A program made the position numbers and the translations under genes. From positions 25,312,001 through 25,376,000 of the forward strand of contig NC_133024.1 in NCBI RefSeq assembly GCF_048771995.1: a stretch of 64,000 nucleotides of DNA, written 5' to 3'. The stretch is from Taeniopygia guttata (taxonomy: Eukaryota; Chordata; Aves; Passeriformes; Estrildidae). This document shows, one piece after another, positions 35,901 to 47,800 of this stretch; positions within the stretch are counted from its first letter, which is position 1; each line of letters starts with the position of its first letter. The notes under the pieces are model-generated. The model saw only the letters and a list, made by a program, of their open reading frames with translations, did no database searches and was not told where the DNA came from.

Positions 35901-38900
35901 CAAAGGACTCACATGGGTTGTGTCTTGCCTCAAATTGCCCTTCTCGTCTCCTCTCCCAAATACCCATTCCAGTCTTACTCCTCCCTACATGTTGCTCAGA
36001 ATGTCTCAAGAGACATGTCCCCAAGGTTCAGTAGCTGACATGGGCTTGATGAGTGAGGAGTTTGTTACACAGGACACTTCCCAGCTGCACTGCTGTGTGC
36101 TTGCACATCACATGACATCATCCCCCACATCCAAGAAAACATACCTCTAAAGTCAGCCAAGTCTCATAAATCCATCCAAACGTTGTGCAGGATTGGACCA
36201 AGTGTCAGTCCCAGGAGTGGCTCTTTCGACATGCTTAACTGTACTGCATTCCTCTATCCGTGGAAGATATGCCATAGAAAGATGGCCTCCATTTGCTATC
36301 CATTATTCTTTTATAACTACAATTTTGCCATGCTTCTTATTTTTAGCAGCTTCAAGCCAGACACAGACACACAAAACCCAGCAACTACTGCTGCAGTCTC
36401 AGGGAGGGACTGGGTGTGCCGGTGTGGATTGGCTGCTGTGAGTGCTGCTGTCAGCCAGTGCCTGAGAGTTTGGTTAGCAGAATTATAGGCTCTTCCTGAA
36501 CCTTTTGACACCACTCCCCTTTCCCTGCCATCATGTTGCTGATAAGTCATCCAGGTGGTTCTGGGACCATGCCAAGCCAGCTGCACACGTCATTCTTCAT
36601 GAGCACAAGGAAATCAATGATCTCCATGCTCAAGGAGGTGCCAAGTAGATCAAGTGCAAGGCCCCCTGGATGGACTCCATAGAAAGGACTTAAAATACCT
36701 GGGCAGCACAGACCTGTGGCACACAACTCACTGGGCTCTGTTCATTGTCTCATTACCAAACCTCTGTCATTTCTCAGTTCACATTGCCTGGGTAAGAGCA
36801 TAGGACAGACAAAGGTCCCTCTATCCAAACATCCCACCTTCAACATAACCAAAAGCAAGTAACTAGAGAAGAGTATAAAAAAATCTCCATGTAAGCATGT
36901 AGCAATACTTCCCCAAAGAGTTTCCCTCTGTCTAGTTACAGCTGAGGGACTTTCAGAGCCAAAGATGAGGACTTTATCCTTACTAGCTTTTGTATTCCAC
37001 AAACCTGTCGAGTCCCCCTCCCCTGACTTGTGCGGTCAGACAAACTTCCTGGCATTCACAACATCCCAAATCAAGGATTTTAACAGCTTGAAAGGAGTGG
37101 TACTCTGTGCAGTGGTATTCTTTTTGAGCCTGACACCTCTTAGCTTTCTTTGAGGACCCCAGTTTGTGTACTGATTCCCACTGATCCCCATCCATGCTAT
37201 TCACCATTTCATAGATGTTGACTTATCTATTACTTACCCCTCTGTGGCAAGCTGAGCAGTGTTGCAATCAATATGCAACAGTAAGAAGAGTTGGTGATGG
37301 AAGGAAGGATATTTATACAGCAATATTCCTGAATACAGAGATCAAGCATGGAGAGACAGCCTGTAAGATGCTCATGCAATGCCTTGTTTTGACAAACGAG
37401 TCTTCTCACTCCATTTTATTATGTGAGGGCTTCCCAATAATACTGCAAATTCCTCCAGTGTTTCCATGGATCTGCACATGGACTGTGTCTGCAGGTTGAC
37501 ATCCCTCATATCTCTCATCCTGCCTTGCAGACCTAAGGACCAGGAGACAGGCAAACGGCTGCTGGCCCACCAAGTTCCCCTCTGCCAGATAAACAGTGTG
37601 ACCCTGAAGTATATCCCCAAGAATTTTTTTTGGAGCAAGGATGAGGCATCCATTGTTGGCAAGTTCTGTTTAGCACCACTGCCTCTCAATAGCAGGTAAG
37701 CCTCAGCAATGTCATACAGGGATGCACTGAACCTATGGATGCAGCTTGTGGTTTGAAGCAGTGCATATTATCCTCCTATTTAGGGAAACACTTTAAGAGG
37801 TCTTTTCTATCACTTCTGTGTCCATATGTAACTAATTTTGTGTTTGTGAAAGAGAAAAGCTACAAAGGTAGTTTTCTAGGAGCTTTCTAAAATTCTTTCC
37901 CCAGGATAAAAGTGTCGTGTCATGGAACTGCAACTCACATCACCTTGAAGATATTTACATCACAAACCATGGCAAAAGCTTGTACTAACTGGAATTCTTT
38001 TGTCCTTGTTTGCCCTCTCCATCTTCCCCTGTCTACAGTGGGCCTCCATCTAAAACATGACAGGTGAACATTTTTCAGGATGAGACAACAGAGGACCAAT
38101 AATAACCATTTTGGCATTTTCTAGGTCAAACATGGTAGGATATATACCTTCAGCCATAGTTACCTTTCCTGGAGTAAAAGCAGCCAAGTCCCTCTCATCC
38201 TGAGAGAGATAATTGTCTTCTCCATAATACAAAATTCTTGACAGGAGTCTTGCAGATCCAAAGTTCTTGCAGGCAGGCCAAAACAGCTGGGTCTACACTG
38301 AAACATTAAACTGTCCATCCACATTTCTTCTGAAATGCTGGCTCAAGGCTGAAGCAAGCTACTTCAAAGCAGGTTCAAATTATGTTTTGTTGGACAGGAA
38401 GGAGGCTTAAGTTCTAGGCAGTAAAAATATATCCAGTAGACCCAGACAGGGGAAGAAAAAAGACAATCCTATATAAATACCAGGTACTCCCTTGAGTATA
38501 AGGACTATTCCTTACTAGCACCTGTTGCACTCTAGAGTTGGGATGGAGGTGTTTTTGTCCCTTATGAATGGGACAGCAAGGGACATTGCCTGAAAGAGGT
38601 GCTAACCTGCACCCCTGGAAGCACTGGACTTGGCTTTGATACAGACAGAAAGCTGTGGAGTTGCACAGGCTCACAGCTGTGCTCCTGTCACTATGCTGGG
38701 AGCACTCAGAGCAACAGTGGTGCTGCTCAGATCAAGGGGAAGGTGAAGGACACAAGCCCATGCCATCCTTCCAGCCAGTTCATCCCAGCCAGGGCACAGC
38801 ACCCCATTCATTATCCCTTGCAAAGCAGTGCAGGGTCCAGCACTTTGCTTGCTTCTGTGTTAGGATAGCAATCTCCACCTGTCAGTGCCCAGCCTGACTT

Positions 38901-39004
38901 CTCTGTGCTCTTCCCACAGCAGGACAATGTCATGTCTGCCCTGGAGCCTCACCCTCCCCAGCAAAACAGACATCTCCTACGAGTTGCCTCCTGCCTGTGC
39001 CTAG
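23980..39004 (+). CDS. PLA1A: PLA1A, phosphatidylserine-specific phospholipase A1, 11 exons
   Basis: Coding exons: 23980-24052, 25599-25800, 26799-26976, 27726-27834, 30486-30587, 31366-31455, 32299-32466, 33549-33638, 34088-34196, 37531-37695, 38920-39004. The total of 1371 nt (456 residues plus stop) is the same length as human PLA1A. The enzyme is secreted and hydrolyses the sn-1 acyl chain of phosphatidylserine, giving lysophosphatidylserine. Residues 1 to about 24 are a signal peptide ([13 protein letters not shown]). The lipase fold is intact: catalytic Ser166 in GVSLG (exon 4), Asp190 in LDPAG (exon 5), His260 in CDHMRA (exon 7). Other family landmarks are [31 protein letters not shown] and the C-terminal PLAT-like part with KFC. 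The start ATG is the first in frame before the signal peptide. There is no CpG island, which fits a tissue-restricted gene. Identification is near certain. Confidence 0.95.
28674..28830 (-). repeat. CR1 LINE fragment in PLA1A intron 4
   Basis: On the plus strand it reads 'acagaatcatttaggtaag', then 'actagtccacacaccaccat' and 'ctcctcaaagtggggctgca', the antisense of a diverged CR1 3' end. It is short and old. Confidence 0.6.
35088..35655 (+). mobile_element. Possible LTR fragment in PLA1A intron 9
   Basis: This moderately GC-rich block ends with 'cagcaataaacctacagacttgaca', an AATAAA about 20 bp before a CA end, like an LTR R/U5 region. Its composition differs from the flanks. The 5' border and the family are uncertain and no target duplication was found. 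Confidence 0.3.
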
Positions 39005-39382
39005 CCCTGCCTTCAGGGTACACAGAACCAGAAAGGAGTCCTAAACCTATTGCTGCTCTCTGCTCTCAGATGACACTTTCACCATAAAACTGGATGGGTT
39101 TTGTTACTCCCTGCATAAGGGGCAAGATGTCAAGGACTGAAGTGCATGGCAGATTGACAAATACAAGGTTAACTGCTTACAGCAAAATCTTCCAGTTAAG
39201 ACTGGATTGACACTTTTGTCTCACAAGTTCTGTACCCAGCTCTCAAAGTGAGACAAGAAAGTAATTTAATCTCAAGGTTTGAATCTATATGAAAGAAGGA
39301 TTGGATAATATCACTCATTTTATGGTGGGAGTATTAGTATAATTCATTAGTGTTTTATATTAAACTGTCCTGAAATCTTCAT

Positions 39383-39388
39383 ATTAAA
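39383..39388 (+). terminator. Candidate poly(A) signal of PLA1A (ATTAAA)
   Basis: ATTAAA lies about 380 bp after the PLA1A stop codon, followed by a GT-rich stretch. It is the most plausible cleavage signal I found downstream, but it is unconfirmed. Confidence 0.4.
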
Positions 39389-41840
39389 GGTGAGAGGTAT
39401 TATTTTTCCTCAGCAAGGGCACATGAAGGAGTCATTCTTAGCCAGAGCTCCAATGGGAAACTCACTGGTCCCATCCACAAGGTGCTTTCAGAGGGAGACC
39501 CTATTGATTTCACAGCACATAATTCTCTCTGAAGCTCACATTAAGTGAAGCAAACACCAGGAGCAGCACAGAGCTCTCACTTCCAGTTTTGCACTGCTTT
39601 CACCATCTGCCCAGAATGGAAGATAGTAGGAGAATGGAGCATTGCAGCCACAGGGCCACCTAACACAAATTAATCCTAGGAACTCAGCACAGCTGTTCAG
39701 ACCTGGAAAAGTAGGTGAAGTCTGGAAATAATTGGTGAAAGATTACAGTGGATGCATGACCACAGAAACAACACACCCACCCACACCTTTTCCATACCAC
39801 GATACATATGCAAATTAAAGAGGTGACAAGTCTTTCATAATTTCTGCCCACAAATCACATCTTCTTTTGACTGTTTTCTCTGGTTCCCTGTACTGGCTTC
39901 ACTGAGCAATAGAAAAGTGCACCAGGAATTCCATAATCAGGGTGAGGGACATGCTAAAAGCATTGAATGATTGTCTCAAGTCATATGCTGTCACTCCTGC
40001 TCCACTAGACAGTGTCACAGCAGGATTAGCTCCTGCTTTCAGTTCACATCCAAGATTTTAGCCTTATGACTGTTTGGAAGGACAGCTAATAAACACACAC
40101 TTGGGAGGGGGATAGAGCTGGACTCTGACAACCTGAGAGAGATCCATGTTAGCTGGCACCATGACTGAAGAGTTTCCTGGGATCTTCTTGTTGAAGACTG
40201 GAATATAAGCTCAGCAGACACCTGTGAAGGACAGTGTGTAATTCAGCCCAGCCTGGTCCACTGCTTCAGGCAGGTGTATAAGCACCTCAGTAGATGGACC
40301 CAGTTCCACTGCACATTTCAGCTCCCTTGCAGAAGAGAGCCCGACAGCTCCCATGTCAATCTGCTGCAGACATTTCCGAGCTGTGAAAGGCAGTGGGGTC
40401 AGGCTGAAGCACCAATGCATTGACAGAGCATGGTAACAACCATGAGCAGGATGATTCCCAGGCCTGGGGCAGACCCATTCTCCTGCCCTGGTGTGGCAGC
40501 AAAGGCGAGCAGTGCAAGGAGCTGTGTACATCACAGATCTCACATACCCACCACTCCAGAGGCCCTTGGCAAGAGTGCCAGATCCCAAGGGCACAGGTTT
40601 TGCCCAGCTGAGACTTGCAAGACCAAACCAGACGCTGGGCCACAGCCCCTGTGTGAGCAGGGCAGGGCAGGTGGGGCTGCCTCCACCAGCCCAGGGCTGG
40701 CACAAAGCCAGCCCCATAGGCAGAAAGGCTGTGCCCCAGCATCTGTGTGCCAACAGGCACTGAAGGACACCTTTCCCTGTGCTGATGGAAGGACCAACAC
40801 TCCTTGCTCTTTCCCTGAATACCTGCCCTGGAAAGGCTTCTACTCCCACTGCTCAACTTGATTGCACCAGGCTCTGCGAGGATTCTTCCACAGGTATTTC
40901 CAATTGCCTGACTGAGGACATGGCTGGGGAAGCTCATGAGACAAATCCTGTTGCCGCTGGACTTGGAAGAGGCCTTCCATCTCTAGACTATTTTCATTAA
41001 GGCATTGTCCTTCTTACCAATGGGTACTCTCTTCACAGATGTTTTGTATCCATTCATTTCTTCATTTGATGTTTGAGCACCTTGAGGTCATGCCCCCTTG
41101 AGCACACCAAAAAAAAAAGGGTTCTTTCCTACACCTGTTCCCAATCTCAATTCATTCTCTTTCTTATTTCAATAATCAATGCAAACAACTAACCAGAAGT
41201 CTTTTTTTCACCAGCTTCTTTGAGAAGTTGTACTTGTCATAAATGAGAAATCCTAACTCCTGGAAAAGTAACTTCTGGTCTTACTAGAGTGGAGACCCAG
41301 TGAGATGCATATTATCGAATTCTCCAATGCAAGCCCTTTACCAAAGCTGTCAGGTGGCCCATTTCCCCTTGCCCTATCCACTCTGTGCCTTGAGATCACC
41401 TCAAATGATCCCGCTCTTCAAATCCTCCCTCCCTCCCTCCCTACAGCTGTTTTCTCCCTTTTGAAATCCTCAAAGACAAGTAGTTTCATCTTGACTTTAA
41501 TGGGAATCATTGAATCAAAGGGAACACAGATTCTGCAAGCAGGCTGGTATTGCTTGCAGGATATTGGTGCACTTTGGTGACAGAGCTGCTGATAACCTCG
41601 GAGAGGCAGGACTAGAAAACAGACCATGGAAGCACACTGGGGAAGGCAGCTCTGGTGAACAGCCATGGGGTGGGAGGTGCTGGAGTGTCACACTGCAGTC
41701 TTAAGCATGTGCTTCATGTGCTCCTGAGTGTAGATATCTGCTGGCAGATGTCTCTGCATGCTAAAGTGTCTCTGGTCAAAAACCTGTGTGAGCATCTGCT
41801 CCCTTGGAGGGGCTTCAGGATCAAAACAGCCTGTTGTTCC
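39389..41840. other. Intergenic and probable POPDC2 3' UTR sequence
   Basis: PLA1A and POPDC2 converge here. Part of the stretch is probably the 3' UTR of POPDC2, whose stop is at 41841. A GC-rich patch at 40430-40860 holds a 212-codon minus-strand open frame without recognisable domains. A (CCCT)n run lies near 41427-41444. Confidence 0.5.
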
Positions 41841-44800
41841 CTAGAGTTCAGGGGTCTGGGTGGGAGCCAGAGGGGCTCGTCCTTTGCAGAGAGGGTGAGA
41901 ACTCTGGAGATGGTTTTCAGAGGCTGCAGAAGGAATGAAGTAGAAGAGGGAGGAAAAGGGCAACAGGGAACAGAGCGGGGAGGGAGAGAGAGAAAGAGAG
42001 CACACCATTACTATCACACTTTCAAACTTTTCCAAGACACAAACCTCATGGAGCCCACCATGTTCTTCATTACCTGTTCTTCTCCCCTCCCCTCCTAAAT
42101 GAGCATGCAAAACTATGTAATTCTTCAACAACTGATAAATCAGGAAACAGGTTTATGCACCCATTCTGAGATGGCAAAAACAAACCTTTCCAAAGTGCCT
42201 TCGGTGATACTGGTTGAACAAAGCCCACAGCTCCTTTGCTTTTGCTCTCAAAGCAGGTACAAAACATTAACTACTAACTTAGATACCAAGCATCCATCCA
42301 CCCATCTCACCCACCAAATAGGAAGGCAGCTCCTAGATGTAACTGTAAAAAAACAGGTAGCAACAGCTACACATCCTGCAAGCACTTGATAGCAACAAAC
42401 TAGAACAAATGCAATCTGGATAAAAAGCTGGTGGCTCTTGGTTGTTTAAATTTCCTGGCAAGGAATAAAACTTAGTTTTCTCTGGAGCACTGAGCTACAC
42501 TATACTGTTAAAGCAGTACTGAACAGATCCTTTGAACCTGCCTCCTTCAAACAGGCAGCATCCTCCTTAGAGAATGAATTTGCTCATCAGTGGGATATCA
42601 CTATCTATCTTACTCATATGCAGACTAGAAACACTTTCAAGGAACTAGATGACATGAATAGTAGGCCAATATATCTTCCATTAATATTTTCTTGCATATG
42701 ACCTTCGTAGCACTTTGGGCATTCAAGAATTGCCCTCCTGAACCGCAGTGTTGCAAGGTGGCTGTTGTAGTGACAGAAAAGGAAAAGGAACGCCACCCAT
42801 GAAGCACCTCAGCGCAGAGAATTTAGCGAGCTGCAAGGTGATTACCCACATAGGGGGTTACTGGGAAAGGAGATGAGAGCACAGACCAGGGGAAAGCCCC
42901 AGGGGAACTCTGACCTCAGGGACTTTGAAGAATGACACTGCAGGGGATTTCCCTGTTTATATCAGATGTAGGAAAACTTTAGGGAAGTGTTTTACCTGAG
43001 CCATGGCAGACTGGCTCGGATTATTTGCTGAGCTGTGACAAGTGTTTGGAGAGAGGGAAAACCTGCAGCCCCTCTGTATCACTAGTTTTTGTGGTGAAGC
43101 ACTCAAGTCCCTGTGGAATATTGTCCAGATGTGACATCTGCTGCTGTGCTGCTGGGATGTGATGTGGGATGTGATGGTATGTGCTGGGATATGATGTGGT
43201 TAGGACACACAAGTGCCAAGTAGGGCAACAGGGAAGCTCTCATTCCACCATTATGAGCACACTAAACAGAGTTTTTGATTCCTTGTCTAATTACCTTAAA
43301 AATTAAAATACCACATTGTCTATTGTCTCCAGACTGACAGACAGGAAGATCATCTTTCTCTCCCACCTCAAAATACAAGCCTCTAAACATCTGAGCTTTC
43401 ACTGCAGGTTTCTGCTGCCAATAGCAGCACTCCTTGACACTGTCTCTGTCACAAGATCTAGAAAGACAAAAGCTTCCACCTCACAACAGGTCTGTGTGAA
43501 AGAAAGAATAGCTTTTTGCTGTGTAGCAAAGTTTTGCCCAACACACACACTCCTCTTGTCTGTATGTTCACAGTATTGCCTCACTGCCAAAAATGGGTGC
43601 AAATTTTTCCAAAAAAGCTACAGTGTTACTTGCCTCCTTCCTTTTTTAGTTGCATTTGACATTCTGGTATTATTGAGCTTGATTAATTAGAAGAATTAAT
43701 TAACCAGTGATCTGAGAATGGACATCCTCCTTAGAAGGCAAAATAGAATGAAAGCACAGGCTAAGTACCTTCACCATGTTCACAACACTACTTGCATTCA
43801 CTTTGATTGCATGTTTTCACAGACACTCTGACAGCTAGGAGGATGGATGTCTCCTAAGTGATTCAGTGTTCCTGCCTCTCCAAGTAAGGACTGAAAAAGC
43901 TGCAAATTCATATCTCCAGCAGCCTACCAGCAAAACCAGGGGCTTCACATTCCTAGAACAAATGTGGAGTTTTGTTTTTTTTTCTCTCTCTGCCTCCTTA
44001 AAAAAGAAAAGAACAACTAACTACACAAAACCAAACAACCCCAACAACAAAACCCTAATCAAAACTCTTCCTAACTCTTTATTTGATTCAACCACAAACA
44101 AATACACTTGTTCTTTCCTGGGCCACTTTCTTCATATCCCAGATAATATGAAGAATACTGCAGACTTGTCAGGGCTCATGCCAGGAGCCAATGCTCCCTG
44201 CCACTGAGTCCATAGCAGAGGTAGAAGTAGACCCAAGCAGGCACAGAGAAGAGCAAAGTGCAATGTTGCTGTGTTCAAGGCTGCCTGATGGAAGGCAGCC
44301 ACCCCAGCTGCACCCCAGCCCTGCAACTTCCTCCCTGCTATGCAGACCCAACTGAGACACAGGCAGGGATCACTTCTAGGACAGAAATCCCAGTCCCAAG
44401 CTTGTGCCTGGCAGCTGGAATACTGTGGGGGGCAGCAGGAATGCACATTTTGGGGTCTGCAGCTGGTGTGTAGCAGCTGGCATGCAGCGGCTAGCTAAAA
44501 GTAGCTCGGGGTGGAATTTCTCTCTTGGCCACTTGCATTTGAATTTCAAGCACAAGACACTCTCCCATCTGTTTCTGTTTGCCTGCATTGTTCCTCTGCC
44601 CCAACAGCCACCAGACACAAGAATGTTTTTCCCTTTTGGAGTAAGGAGTTGGCATTTTGGAAGAGAGAATCTCTTTCCCACTCACTGGAAATCAGAGTTT
44701 GGGGCATCTTAAAACAATGCTTAGCCTGTCAGTCCACCTAGGGTGACTGGAGGCAAGACCTATTCCACCCAGGGCAGACTTTTCAACACCTTACTGTTAT

Positions 44801-47800
44801 GGCAGAGATCAATCTCAGCAGAAACAAGGAGGACAGATCAAATGCTGGGATGAGCTGCAGTGGGCAGGGAGAGGAAGGACTCTGAGCTTTCTCCTCCTGC
44901 CCAGACTGAGCACTTGCAGGGTTTATAGCAACTCCTTGCTACCAATCTGCTGTAAAACTTGGAGCTGTTTCTAGTCCTGTTGGCATCTCCTGGGATGTGG
45001 GCTTTCTCACCTGCAGAGCTCTTGCTCAGTTCAGTACTGGAGAATCTCCTGGCATTGCTCTATCTCATGTTCTCTCTGACCACTTCTGTACCACCTGCCA
45101 GCCTGGACACCATTTCAGTGTTTCTGCCTCTTTTCAGGGATCAGGAGAGAACTGGGCAGGGTAAGTGCTTTCTATGGCCAGGTTACTGGCCCTTCTACCC
45201 TACAGTACAGCTGATGCATGGAGTCAAGCCTCTGCCCTGCTGCTTTCCTTAGGAAAACCACATAGCTTGAGCCCACCTTCTGGGATTCCTTGGTGCAGCA
45301 GGCCAAAAAACACTGCAGAGGTGCAAACCCATGGCAAATGGGGTCCAGTGCTTGTCCAGGCAGATGCATCACGGGAAAGACTTGCTCTGCAAGTGGGTAC
45401 TTACGTGAGGGTCCCACACAGGGTGAGGTGTGCCCGTGCCAGGAGTGCCCTCACTTCATATACTCCCCTTCGCTCACATAGTCCATAAAAGACCCCGGCA
45501 ACTCAGCAAAATCTTCCAAGACAAGACTGGTGGAGTCCTCACCCAGCACATCACTGTCGGGCCGGGATGCCCGGGGGCGCGGAGCCGGCGGTGGCGGCGG
45601 TGGTGGCTGCGGCGGTGGCTCAGAGACGCTGGCCTGGCCAGAGCCTGGCAGCAGCTCCTCACAGTCCTCCGACTCCCCCTCGGAGGAGGCTGGTCCAAGG
45701 ACGTGGTAGAGGCTGGGCAAGCGGATGTCGAAGCGAAGGCCAAACTTGGCAAAGAGCTTCTCATTGAGGGAGTAGAGCTTCTCTGAGATGTCATAGCCCA
45801 GATGGGAGGAGAAGAGCCGGGCGATGTAGCGGTCCTTCCTCAGGAGGAGATACAGCTTCTTCCTCGGCCAGGTGATGTAGCTGCAATCGGTCTCGGCTGT
45901 GAGCGTGACCTGTGGAGTGAGTGGAGTAAGTGCCACTGCCTGGGCAGGGTCACCCACCTTGGAGCCATGTGCTTCACTCCAGGGAATGCCCTTAGCCCCT
46001 TTGAATCCTAATCTCCTTGGATATGGTGGGTCTGGAGAGTCAGATTGTCCTGGTTGAATGACTGGATAAATCCTTACCTGCTGCTGTTTCCTCTCCCTAA
46101 GGAGGCAAAGACCCCATTTTCCTATGCAATTAGTATCATGTCCTCATTTATCCCAGCCACATGGATATCTATGATTCACTCTCTTGCTTCCAGATGATGC
46201 TCTCTATTGACATCTGAGGGATGTAGCTGTAATGGACAGGGCAGCACTCACACCCTTATCCCTCAGAAATGCTACAGAGGGGGATATTTTTTCATGCCCA
46301 CTCAGTCTGAACTGCCAGCAAGTAGCCCTGGGGGAGGCTGCTGACCTATTCTGCTGCTGGATTGCACAGCCCCACAGGCCCTGCTCCAAGAAGGCCTTGA
46401 GTGTTGGAAGGGCCATCTGAAAGGCTTGTCTTGTCATCCTGTGCACAAGGGACATCCTGTCTCAGCAGTTCCGCTGGACTCTATAGGGCTGAATAGTCTT
46501 GAAGGACATTGCAGCACAGATCAGTGAGAGGGGAAATAAAAAGGTTTTATTGTGTTTGTATATATGAAGAAAACTCGTGAGGGTTTATTGGATTGATTTT
46601 AGAGAACATTTCATTTTCCTTCTGGTTTTGCAGGAAAATGAGAGGGGTAAAGAGAGACCTTTTCCCCCTAAGTATAGAACAAGAACAATTTCAGTCAGAA
46701 ACATCATATAGTATGTAAGTGTATATTATAATAAATAATAATAATAAAGACAAGAAATGCAGGAAGGGTCAGACTGCCCTGGGCCAAAGAAGAACATCCG
46801 AGTGTAATGGAGACACTGGCATGCGAACAAGTGCCGGAGCCAAAATATTCCGGGGGCTCCCTTTCACTCTATGCCCAGGGGTCTCCTTGGTCAGCCACCA
46901 TGGCAGAGGGCCACTGGGAAGCTGAACATGGCTTGGCGGCATGTGTGTGTCCTTGGGTTTGATATTTAATGCCATTGCCCTGCAAACAGCTGTCTGATGA
47001 AAGAAATATAGGAGATAAAACCTGAGAACTTTCCCAGGCCAGGCAAGCAAAAAGAAGGGCCACACAGAAATTGAAATGACTGGAATCTCGTTTTCCTAAC
47101 CAACCTCTGGCACAGCGATCAAAAGTGATTCCTTTGTGTGAGGGATTGAGATGCAATAACCAAACTTGCCACCAAACCAGGACAGCAAGAAATATTTCAC
47201 TCTTGAATCCCCCCTGACACAAGTGCTCTGGCATCAGCAAGAGCCTGTAATTCAGCCTTCTGGGGGAATGTGCCAGCCCTGAAACCAAACTCCTTCAGGC
47301 ACTGGGACCCAACAGTCCTGTGGGAAGCAGACAGCCAAAGCAGAAAGCTCAAGGAAACCAACTATTCTCGTAGACTGAGTCATGCTTCTGCCATTTTTCA
47401 GTGAGCTCAGAATTGAAATTGTTCAATCTGGAGAGTCACAGGCAAGAAAAACCTCAGGCAAGAAAAACCTTCCATGCCTTCCTCCAGCAAAGACCCAGAG
47501 TCTGACATGCACTTTTTAAACCAAATTATTGTGTTGCTAAGACAAGGTTGAGATAAGTTACAGAGTTTTATTAACTAATTGGTTGAGAGGGACTAGTGTG
47601 TTAAACAGCTGCCAAAAGCAGCACCTTGCCATGGTTCAGCATGGCCACCAAGAGTAAGGTCCTTCCAGGTACATGGACTGGTCAAGCAACACCTGATGAC
47701 TGCTGGTCTCACACAGCTGCTACTTCTTCATGCTCCTCGGTAAGCACATGTATATTTAGGCATTTGTAGCATATGGCCTTCCCTACCTAAGGCTCTACCT

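Noticed and set aside
40211-40849. 212-codon minus-strand open frame
   Set aside because: It lies in a GC-rich patch in the likely POPDC2 3' UTR. No domain is recognisable, other long frames overlap it on both strands, and Cys, Trp and Pro are high as in chance translation.
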